DNA of 64,000 bases from Oscillospiraceae bacterium (GTDB lineage Bacteria > Bacillota > Clostridia > Oscillospirales > Oscillospiraceae), in the NCBI GenBank assembly GCA_021769865.1, contig JAETSB010000007.1, positions 1 to 64,000 on the forward strand, written 5' to 3'. A program made the position numbers and the translations under genes. Below are positions 16,476 through 22,298 of this stretch, in pieces. Every line of letters begins with the position of its first letter. Within the stretch, counting starts at the first letter, position 1. The notes below the pieces were generated by a model that searched no databases, was not told the origin of the DNA, and was given only the letters and a program-made list of their open reading frames with translations.

Positions 16476-16831
16476 AAGGCCCCGCCCCCGGCCTGCTGCC
16501 GCACCCACTCCGCCAGCAGTTCGGCGGAGATCAGCCGCCGCCCCCGGAGCTTCACCGACGGGAAGCCGCTTTGGTGGATCAGCCGGTACACCAGCGCCCG
16601 GGACACGCCCAGGGCCTCCGCCGCCTCCTCCACGCTGTAGGCCAGCTTTGGTACGCCGCCCGGCGTAGCGGGAACGGGAGCCTGGACCGGGGGCGGCGGC
16701 TGGGCCGGGGCCGCTGGCGGGCCGTAGAACCACCACGGGAGACCGGGAGGCAAAGCCGCCGTGTTATAGGGATTCCGCCCGGCGGGCCGTGTCGGAAGAC
16801 CAAGTGAATTTATGTAATATTCCTGGCTCAT
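16472..16831 (-). CDS. Excisionase-family helix-turn-helix protein
   Basis: A 119-residue protein. The C-terminal half is a winged helix-turn-helix of the MerR-like excisionase class (YSVEEAAEALGVSRALVYRL, ~65-84, then GFPSVKLRGRRLISAELLAEWV). The N-terminal half is proline-rich (PPAAPAQPPPPVQAP), an unusual extension for Xis. Its start lies 2 bases after the upstream stop, so the genes form an operon. In integrative elements such proteins bend DNA at att sites to direct excision with the integrase, or regulate transcription. Xis activity is likely but not proven. Confidence 0.75.
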   Translation of the reverse strand: MSQEYYINSLGLPTRPAGRNPYNTAALPPGLPWWFYGPPAAPAQPPPPVQAPVPATPGGVPKLAYSVEEAAEALGVSRALVYRLIHQSGFPSVKLRGRRLISAELLAEWVRQQAGGGAL

Positions 16832-16833
16832 GT

Positions 16834-17139
16834 CTAACTCCCCTTCCCTTTAGGATTTTGTTTGCGCACGGCTGCGACTGTTTCCGCCCATCGTATGGCA
16901 TCGGCAATTATGCTGCTGAACGCAATGGATACTCTTTGCGGCAGGCCCGTCCGGCCTGTAAGCTGTTCCACCTCCACCAATTCCGCCATTGCCTCCATCA
17001 AGGCGAATTTTCCTTTCTCTAGGGTTTCCATTCTCTTGTTTCGGTCCTCTGTCAGCTTCTTTTGCTCCAGCTGCGTTCTGTCTGGAAAAGAAATGACCTC
17101 GCAATTTGGCTTTTCTGCCAGTTTCTCTGGCTCTTTCAT
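16834..17139 (-). CDS. Hypothetical protein, first gene of the excisionase operon
   Basis: A 101-residue charged protein. The start is ATG 17139, with GGAGGTGAG 5 bases upstream. The longer in-frame start at 17175 lies inside the site C palindrome. The N-terminal half is rich in Lys/Glu (LEQKKLTEDRNKRMETLEKGK) and probably a coiled helix; the rest is helical with no motif I recognise. It is followed directly by the excisionase-like gene. Confidence 0.62.
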   Translation of the reverse strand: MKEPEKLAEKPNCEVISFPDRTQLEQKKLTEDRNKRMETLEKGKFALMEAMAELVEVEQLTGRTGLPQRVSIAFSSIIADAIRWAETVAAVRKQNPKGKGS

Positions 17140-17155
17140 TTGCTCACCTCCGTTC

Positions 17156-17174
17156 CGTGTCCAAGTTAGACACA
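17156..17174. promoter_or_regulatory. Palindromic operator candidate (site C)
   Basis: GTGTCCAA-G-TTAGACAC: one mismatched pair within the arms. Third copy of the motif at 12611 and 15561, 17 bases before the 17139 start. Confidence 0.55.
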
Positions 17175-17233
17175 AGCTCGCACGTTAGAATACTCTGCCT
17201 CTCCTACAAATTCATCCCCTTACAACGAGAAAA

Positions 17234-17248
17234 TTGCAATAATGCGAA
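17234..17248 (-). promoter_or_regulatory. CI/Cro-type operator O1
   Basis: TTGCAATAATGCGAA, the exact reverse complement of 17475-17489. It lies directly after the Cro-like stop codon, on the promoter side of the 17139 operon. Confidence 0.6.
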
Positions 17249-17249
17249 G

Positions 17250-17453
17250 TTATGTCAAAAAAATATCTACAGCATCTTCTGCGCTTAGGTTTAATGCAGC
17301 CACAATACGATGCATTTCTCCAACGGAAAATTCCAATGCGTTACTCTTCATTTTCCGCGAAAAAGTGCTCTTATTCATTTCGATTTCTGCAGCTAGCTTT
17401 TCCTGCGTAAAGCCTGCTTCAACAATTTTCCCACGCAACTTAGAAATGTTCAA
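17250..17453 (-). CDS. Cro-like XRE repressor
   Basis: A 67-residue single helix-turn-helix protein (TQEKLAAEIEMNKSTFSRKM, residues ~16-35). TTG 17453 is the start, with GGAGGGG 8 bases upstream. It is transcribed away from the CI-like gene at 17609, so the two form a lambda-like divergent switch. Operator copies flank it on both sides (17234-17248 and 17475-17489). It is more AT-rich than the chromosome around it, as is the CI gene, in line with acquisition from another host. Confidence 0.83.
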   Translation of the reverse strand: MNISKLRGKIVEAGFTQEKLAAEIEMNKSTFSRKMKSNALEFSVGEMHRIVAALNLSAEDAVDIFLT

Positions 17454-17474
17454 GACAATGCCCCTCCTCGTATT

Positions 17475-17489
17475 TTCGCATTATTGCAA
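17475..17489 (+). promoter_or_regulatory. CI/Cro-type operator O2
   Basis: TTCGCATTATTGCAA, identical in reverse to O1, between the Cro-like start and its -10 box. Confidence 0.65.
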
Positions 17490-17501
17490 ATCTTGTATTT
17501 A

Positions 17502-17530
17502 AGGTTATCACGTATCATCCCCTTTGTCAA
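17502..17530 (-). promoter_or_regulatory. Promoter of the Cro-like gene
   Basis: Minus strand TTGACA (17530-17525), 17-base spacer, TAACCT (17507-17502). Confidence 0.65.
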
Positions 17531-17559
17531 CAACTTTTCTCGCATTTATGAAAAACATA

Positions 17560-17588
17560 TTGCATTTCTGCAACCAGCGTGTTAATAT
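17560..17588 (+). promoter_or_regulatory. Promoter of the CI-like gene with operator O3
   Basis: TTGCAT (17560-17565), 17-base spacer, TAATAT (17583-17588). The -35 is part of the inverted repeat TTGCA-TTTC-TGCAA (17560-17573), a variant of O1/O2, so repressor bound here would control its own gene. Confidence 0.62.
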
Positions 17589-17608
17589 GCACATGGGGAG
17601 GAGATAAA

Positions 17609-18082
17609 ATGACTACTGGTGAACGAATGAAAACCAGACGTAAAGAGCTGGGGATTCCTGTTGAATATATTGCAAGCTCCCTTGGTGTATCTGTGGCCAC
17701 CATATACAGATATGAAAATGGAGATATTGAAAAAGTACCAGGTTCTGTATTGGAACCACTCTCCAGAATCCTACAAGTTTCACCTGCGTATTTAATGGGA
17801 TGGGGAGACTATGTTTCTAATTTGGCAGGAGAAAACGTTATGGATTGCGGAGCGCTTCTTTCCAAAAAATTGAGTGAACTTGAAATATTAAAGAGGACAG
17901 GTGCGTCACCTGATGAAATTAAAAAAGCAGAAAATGAATGTCAAGAACTAGCTGCCCAAGGTGTGCAACTATCAAAATACGCAGCACTCTCAAAATATTT
18001 TAATCTTTTAAATAATGCCGGGCAAGAAGTTGCCGTAGAACGGATAAAGGAACTATCGGAAATACCAAAATACAAGAAATAG
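17609..18082 (+). CDS. CI-like XRE repressor of the island
   Basis: A 157-residue repressor. It has an N-terminal Cro/CI helix-turn-helix (VEYIASSLGVSVATIYRYENG, ~15-35, then LEPLSRILQVSPAYLMGW) and a helical C-terminal half with no peptidase Ser/Lys signature seen. That lack argues against LexA-type self-cleavage; release may rely on an antirepressor. The start is ATG 17609, with GAGGAG upstream. AT-rich like its Cro-like partner. Operators lie in the 150-base divergent region. Confidence 0.85.
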   Translation: MTTGERMKTRRKELGIPVEYIASSLGVSVATIYRYENGDIEKVPGSVLEPLSRILQVSPAYLMGWGDYVSNLAGENVMDCGALLSKKLSELEILKRTGASPDEIKKAENECQELAAQGVQLSKYAALSKYFNLLNNAGQEVAVERIKELSEIPKYKK

Positions 18083-18157
18083 TTCTGAATATAAATATTA
18101 GGGCACGGAAAGAACCAAATTGAGGATTTGCGCAACACAAAATAATCAGGGGGAATC

Positions 18158-18739
18158 ATGAAAACCTACACCATCATAGGCGGCGTCAACGGCGTCGGGA
18201 AAAGCAGCTTTACCGGCGTTCTCAAGAGCCGGACAACGGACCTTGGGGTCATTGTCGACGTGGACAAGATCACCGCTCAAATGGGCGGAAAGGCCCTGGA
18301 GGGCGGCAAGCGGGCAATCCGCATCATGGAGGACTGCATCCGGGACGGCGTGAGCTTCACCCAGGAAACCACCCTCTCCGGCCACCGCCCGAAGTCCGCC
18401 GCAAAGCGGGCAAAGGAGGCGGGCTATTATATCCGCCTTTACTACGTCGGCCTCGATACGGCGGAGGAGAGCAAACGGCGCATTGCGAACCGGGTGGCCC
18501 GGGGCGGGCATAACATCGGCGAAGAGGACGTAGAGCGGCGCTTTGCCGGTCGCTGGGAGGCACTGCGGGCCGTCCTGCCCTTCTGCGACGAGGCCGCTTT
18601 TTATGACAATGACAACGGTTTTGTTGAAGTGGCGGCGTATCGGAACGGTGAATTGATTCTGGAGGGGGAACACCGTCCCCGCTGGATCGTGGAGCTTGCC
18701 GGTTACCTGAAGGGGGAGGCCCCGGGGGCGGGAGAGTAG
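18158..18739 (+). CDS. Zeta-toxin-like P-loop kinase
   Basis: A 193-residue P-loop protein: Walker A GGVNGVGKSSF (8-18), then a DVDKIT segment (~34-39) and TQETTLSGH (~69-77). These match the zeta toxin/AAA_33 kinase fold, where the second Asp and the ETT(L) segment handle the sugar substrate. Bacterial zeta toxins phosphorylate UDP-N-acetylglucosamine. No epsilon-type antitoxin gene is recognisable beside it, so it could be a solitary kinase with another role. A GGGGGA Shine-Dalgarno lies before ATG 18158. GC-rich, unlike the AT-rich repressor upstream, so it probably joined the element separately. Confidence 0.7.
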   Translation: MKTYTIIGGVNGVGKSSFTGVLKSRTTDLGVIVDVDKITAQMGGKALEGGKRAIRIMEDCIRDGVSFTQETTLSGHRPKSAAKRAKEAGYYIRLYYVGLDTAEESKRRIANRVARGGHNIGEEDVERRFAGRWEALRAVLPFCDEAAFYDNDNGFVEVAAYRNGELILEGEHRPRWIVELAGYLKGEAPGAGE

Positions 18740-18741
18740 GC

Positions 18742-18874
18742 AAATCCGCAAGCGCTTGCGGATTTCATGCGACAGCGCTGTCGCACCAAATCCGACACCG
18801 CGGACGTTTTTCAAATCCGTCAGCGCTGACGAATTTAGGCAGTAACCGCAAATCCGCAACCGGTTGCGGATTTG
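18742..18874. repeat. Array of five palindromes (AAATCCG motif)
   Basis: Perfect palindromes at 18742-18765 (half AAATCCGCAAGC), 18768-18785 (half TGCGACAGC) and 18849-18874 (half CAAATCCGCAACC). A near-perfect one is at 18813-18836 (half AAATCCGTCAGC) and a degenerate AAATCCG unit at 18788-18811. They fill most of the gap between the kinase and integrase genes. No loops or T-runs, so they look like protein-binding sites or cruciform DNA, not terminators. Confidence 0.85.
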
Positions 18875-18890
18875 AGCATAAAGAAACCGC

Positions 18891-18910
18891 CCAGGGGCGG
18901 CAACCCCTGG
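18891..18910. other. Hairpin between palindrome array and integrase
   Basis: CCAGGGG / CCCCTGG around CGGCAA, extendable by CCG/CGG outside one mismatch. No T-run. Confidence 0.5.
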
Positions 18911-18974
18911 ACGGCTTCGGAACTATAACCGGGACAGGCCCGATAATAGCGCCACAGAACAGCGTTATTATAAC

Positions 18975-19016
18975 ACCTGTCCTTGGTTCATTGCAACCAT
19001 TTTTGAAAGGACAGGT
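18975..19016 (+). promoter_or_regulatory. 5' hairpin overlapping the integrase ribosome-binding site
   Basis: ACCTGTCCTT (18975-18984) pairs with AAGGACAGGT (19007-19016). The second arm contains the only AAAGGA-like ribosome-binding site of the integrase, so the hairpin would hide it and lower integrase translation. Confidence 0.55.
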
Positions 19017-19024
19017 AATTTTTT

Positions 19025-20191
19025 ATGGCAAAAAAGGGAGCCAAAGGCGGCGGGACTATCCGAAAAAAGACCGTCACGCGAAACGGGAAGGAATACACCT
19101 ATTGGGAAGCCCGTATTACCACGGGCCGGGACCCCGGCACGGGGAAGCAGGTCCAGCGATCTTTCACCGGCAAGACACAGAAAGAGGTCCGGGAGAAGCT
19201 GCAGGCCGCCGCCGTGGCCGTCAATGGCGGGACCTATGCGGATCTGTCCCGGCTCACCGTGGGGCAATGGCTGGATATCTGGACGCGGGATTATCTGGGC
19301 AATGTAAAGCCCACAACAGCCAATGCTTACAAAAGCTATATCAAGAACCATATCCGCCCTTCCCTGGGGGCCGTCCGCTTGACAGATCTGCACCCGCATA
19401 CCGTTCAGAATTTTATAAACGGCCTGGGCGGCCTTGCGCCTTCTTCGGTTCACGTCCTGTACCGGGTCCTGCATATCGCCATGGGAAAGGCCGTGGACCT
19501 GAATTACATACCAAGGAATCCAGCCGCCCGCTGCGTGCTTCCAAAAGCGGAGCGAAAAGAGATCCATCCGCTCACCGACGAACAGGCCGCCGCGCTGATC
19601 CGGGCCGCTGGCGGCACGCGGATAGAGCATCTTGTGACACTGGCCCTGTTTACCGGCTTCCGCCTCTCTGAGCTCCTGGGCCTCACCTGGGACGCCGTGA
19701 ACTTCGACAGGGGAACAATTGCGGTAGACAAGCAGCTCTCCGCCGACTTTACCAGGGGGCCGCTGTTCTCAACGCCAAAGAGCGGGAAGCCCCGGATTGT
19801 CATGCCCGCCGCCTCCGCCTTCCAGGTGCTGCGCAAGCAGAAGACGAAACAGGCAGAACAGCGGTTGAAGGCGGGGCCGCTCTGGGACAACCCCTGCGGC
19901 CTGATCTTCACTGATGAAGACGGCGGGCCGATGTCCCAGCAAACCGCAGAAAAAGAATTTTCCTCCATTCGGGCCGCCGTCGGGCTTGACGCCTTCCGCT
20001 TTCATGATCTCCGGCACACCTTCGCCGTGAACTCCATCCGGGCCGGGGACGATATCAAGACCATACAGGGCAACCTGGGCCACGCAACCGCCGCCTTTAC
20101 GCTGGATGTCTACGGGCACGTTACGGAGACCATGAAGCAGGACAGCGCCGCCAGGATGGAAACGTTTATTAAGGGCGTTATGAAACTGTAA
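19025..20191 (+). CDS. int: Tyrosine integrase of the island
   Basis: A 388-residue site-specific recombinase. The N-terminal ~60 residues (TIRKKTVTRNGKEYTYWEAR) form the arm-DNA-binding domain, ~77-170 is the SAM-like core-binding domain, and the C-terminal half is catalytic. Catalytic residues are Arg213 (TGFRLSE), a Lys near 252, His327 and Arg330 (HDLRH), His353 (LGHA) and the nucleophile Tyr363 (DVYGHV). All are present, so it should be active. It sits ~80 bases from the right junction, as integrases usually do. The stop codon overlaps the arm-type repeat at 20180-20218. A hairpin may limit its translation. Confidence 0.95.
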   Translation: MAKKGAKGGGTIRKKTVTRNGKEYTYWEARITTGRDPGTGKQVQRSFTGKTQKEVREKLQAAAVAVNGGTYADLSRLTVGQWLDIWTRDYLGNVKPTTANAYKSYIKNHIRPSLGAVRLTDLHPHTVQNFINGLGGLAPSSVHVLYRVLHIAMGKAVDLNYIPRNPAARCVLPKAERKEIHPLTDEQAAALIRAAGGTRIEHLVTLALFTGFRLSELLGLTWDAVNFDRGTIAVDKQLSADFTRGPLFSTPKSGKPRIVMPAASAFQVLRKQKTKQAEQRLKAGPLWDNPCGLIFTDEDGGPMSQQTAEKEFSSIRAAVGLDAFRFHDLRHTFAVNSIRAGDDIKTIQGNLGHATAAFTLDVYGHVTETMKQDSAARMETFIKGVMKL

Positions 20192-20218
20192 AGGGAAAAT
20201 GTAAGGGAAAATTATATC
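20180..20218 (+). repeat. Arm-type repeat inside the right end
   Basis: Matches 12461-12500: ATGAAAC-TG-TAAAGGGAAAA, then TAAGGGAAAAT and ATC. It includes the last codons and stop of the integrase gene. Confidence 0.5.
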
Positions 20219-20222
20219 AAGA

Positions 20223-20266
20223 ACAGCCTGTGACCGTTGCTATTCAATGGTCACAGGCTGTCTTTT
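20223..20266 (+). terminator. Integrase terminator
   Basis: ACAGCCTGTGACC / GGTCACAGGCTGT arms with a 13-base loop, followed by CTTTT. Confidence 0.85.
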
Positions 20267-20272
20267 GCGTTT

Positions 20273-20285
20273 AGAATTTGTAAAT
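20273..20285 (+). other. Putative attR core
   Basis: AGAATTTGTAAAT, the exact direct repeat of 12360-12372, just after the integrase terminator and 11 bases from the next chromosomal gene. Confidence 0.6.
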
Positions 20286-20295
20286 GTTGCCCCGC

Positions 20296-20541
20296 TTATT
20301 CCAGCAGCCAGTCGTCCACTACGTCCCGGAGCCCCACCGGCGTCACGGCCCCCCGGGCCAGGGCCTCCGCCAGCTCCAGGACCCTTTGGCGGGAGGGACC
20401 GAGGTCCCTCACCGACGCCTCCTCCCCCTTCAGCTCGATCTGAACGCCATAGGACCCGGGGTCCGACGCCTCCTCCTCCAGCAGGTAATAGCGCGCCGGC
20501 AATGCCCGGCATCGGGCCTCTCCCACGAACAGCTTACGCAA
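20296..20541 (-). CDS. DUF6514-like small protein
   Basis: An 81-residue protein conserved in clostridia (DUF6514-like), starting MRKLFVGEARCRALPARYYLLEEEA and ending in a VGLRDVVDDWL helix. The start is TTG 20541, with AAGGAGG about 9 bases upstream. It begins the chromosomal side right of the island. Its 3' end lies only 11 bases from the putative attR, so insertion did not remove coding sequence. Function unknown; no membrane segment. Confidence 0.65.
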   Translation of the reverse strand: MRKLFVGEARCRALPARYYLLEEEASDPGSYGVQIELKGEEASVRDLGPSRQRVLELAEALARGAVTPVGLRDVVDDWLLE

Positions 20542-20650
20542 TCCGTCTCCTCCTTACTGGACCCGCCCTTTCCTCCCGGAAACGGCGGGTGTTTTCTGCT
20601 TCCAGCATAGCACGGCTGTCCTATGAACCATGTCGAATCCTGTCGGGGAC

Positions 20651-21238
20651 CTACACTTCCGCCAGCAGCGCCTCCAGCTCCTCCCGGCTGAAAAGAAGGT
20701 TCAGCGCCTCCAGCATGCCGTTGGCGGTGAGGTGCTCGGGCAGGTCCAGGCGCTTTAAAAGGAGGCGGCGCTTCTCCGCGCTGCCCTCCCCGCCGCTGAG
20801 ACCCAGAGCAAAGAGGTCCGCCTTGGTGATGGCCTCCCCCCGCTCCCGCGGGGCCTCGTTCTCAAAGGTGGCGCCGCAGCGGCGCAGGGCCTCCAGGAGG
20901 ACGGCGGGGGACATGCCCTCCACGCCCAGCTTGCCCTCCTTGCCGCCCTTGCGCTTCCGGCGCTCCTTGCCCTTCACGTCGGGGATATAGGCCTGCTTCA
21001 CCCGGTCCTTGGGCAGGGCCCCTTTCAGGTAATTCCGCAGCACGAAGCCCGCCCCGTCGCTGTCCGTCAGGATGATAAGCCCCCGCTTCTCCGCCAGGCG
21101 GCGGAGGAAGGTCAGCTTCTCCTTGTCGTTGAACACGGCAAAGCCCCCCAGGGTGACCACCGTGGCGTCCACCACCTGGGAAATCGTATTTTTGTCATAG
21201 CGGCCCTCCACCACGATGACTTCCTGAATGCGCTCCAT
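20651..21238 (-). CDS. rnmV: Ribonuclease M5-like toprim protein
   Basis: RNase M5 matures the 5S rRNA precursor. The 195-residue protein has an N-terminal toprim domain with the catalytic Glu (VVEGRYDK, ~9-16) and the DSDGAG motif (~59-64), followed by a DUF4093 C-terminal region. Clostridial proteins of this form are assigned to the M5 family; the Bacillus enzyme is similar in length. It lies 4 bases after the DNA polymerase delta gene, so it is in the comEC-holA-rnmV operon. Family assignment is firm; activity on 5S rRNA is inferred. Confidence 0.82.
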   Translation of the reverse strand: MERIQEVIVVEGRYDKNTISQVVDATVVTLGGFAVFNDKEKLTFLRRLAEKRGLIILTDSDGAGFVLRNYLKGALPKDRVKQAYIPDVKGKERRKRKGGKEGKLGVEGMSPAVLLEALRRCGATFENEAPRERGEAITKADLFALGLSGGEGSAEKRRLLLKRLDLPEHLTANGMLEALNLLFSREELEALLAEV

Positions 21239-21242
21239 TTCC

Positions 21243-22298
21243 TCAGCTCCTCCCGGCGGCCAACTGGACCAGCAGCAGTTTCAGCTCTCCCGCGCTGTCC
21301 ACGCCCCGCTCGCTCTTCATCCGGCGGTCCAGCTCCTGGCACCGCCGCACCGCCCGGGCGCACCACTCCGACGTGGTCCGCCGAGCCGCGGAGACCAGAA
21401 GCTTTGCAGGGTAGTCGGACTTCATGCCCCAGAGCTCCATCAGCCAGTAGCGGTCCCGGCCGCCGTCCAAGGCCAGCCGGGCCGTCCAGATGCGGCGGAG
21501 CTGGCTTCCCAGGGCCGCCAGGATCATGATGGGCTCCGTCTGCATCTTCAAAAGGTCCCCCAGGATGGAGGCCGCCTGGTCGTAATGCCCCTGGAGCACC
21601 GCGTCGGACAGCTTGAACACCTCCGCCGACAGCACCGGGTCCGCCACGGCGTCGATGTCCGCCTGGGTAACCGTCCCCCCCTTGGCGTAGGCGGCGATTT
21701 TCTCGATCTCCGGCACCAGGCCCGTCATCAGCCCGCCGCAGGTGAAGACCAGGTACTCCGCCTCCGTCCGGCCGATCTCCTTCCCCAGGGCCTTGAAGCG
21801 CCGGGAGATCCAGGGCAGCAGGTCCGCGCTGGACGCCGCCGGGAACTCCACCGCCTCCACGTAAGTCTCCAGAGCCTTGCAGAGCTTTTTCATCGTCTTA
21901 TTGGGCTTGTACTCCAGGGTATCGTAGACGAAGACGACGCAGCCATAGGGGGGCAGGTCCTCCAGCAGAGCGATGAGCTTCTCCCGCTGGTCCTCCCCCA
22001 GCTTGAAGAGGTCCCAATCCGTGACGGCGGTCAGCGTCCGCTCCGCCATCATCGGCATGGCCTCCACGGCCTCCGCCAAAGCCTGGGCCGTCAGGTCCTT
22101 CCCCTCCAGGGTGTGGACATTGAAGGTCTCAAAGCCCGGGGGCACCAGCTTCTTCCGCAGCTCCCCCAGGTAGTACTCCCGGAGGTAGCTCTCCTCCCCA
22201 TAGAAGACGTAGGCGGGGCCGATGGTCCCGGCCGCCAGGTCCTCCTTCAGCTTTTGCAGGGCCGCCCCTTTCCGGGGGGCCTTTTTCTTCTCAGCCAT
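21243..22298 (-). CDS. holA: DNA polymerase III subunit delta
   Basis: Clamp-loader delta subunit, 351 residues, which opens the sliding clamp. It shows the N-terminal AAA-like fold (GPAYVFYGEESYLREYYLGE, 27-46), no functional Walker A, and a C-terminal helical collar (LLKMQTEPIMILAALGSQLR), all typical of HolA. The start ATG 22298 has AGGAGG upstream and overlaps the comEC stop by 8 bases, which indicates coupling. The comEC-holA order is very common in Firmicutes. Confidence 0.93.
   Translation of the reverse strand: MAEKKKAPRKGAALQKLKEDLAAGTIGPAYVFYGEESYLREYYLGELRKKLVPPGFETFNVHTLEGKDLTAQALAEAVEAMPMMAERTLTAVTDWDLFKLGEDQREKLIALLEDLPPYGCVVFVYDTLEYKPNKTMKKLCKALETYVEAVEFPAASSADLLPWISRRFKALGKEIGRTEAEYLVFTCGGLMTGLVPEIEKIAAYAKGGTVTQADIDAVADPVLSAEVFKLSDAVLQGHYDQAASILGDLLKMQTEPIMILAALGSQLRRIWTARLALDGGRDRYWLMELWGMKSDYPAKLLVSAARRTTSEWCARAVRRCQELDRRMKSERGVDSAGELKLLLVQLAAGRS

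Larger units (their letters stand above)
12360..20285. mobile_element. Integrated genomic island with tyrosine integrase
   Basis: A ~7.9-kb block inserted between the groE promoter and the 20296-20541 gene. The identical 13-mer AGAATTTGTAAAT is found at 12360-12372 and 20273-20285. A tyrosine integrase lies next to the right end, and repeated TAAGGGAAAA motifs lie just inside both ends. It carries phage-style regulators, an excisionase-like protein, a serine recombinase unit and several small unknown genes, but no capsid, portal or conjugation genes. This suggests an integrative mobilisable element or a reduced prophage/satellite. Confidence 0.72.
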
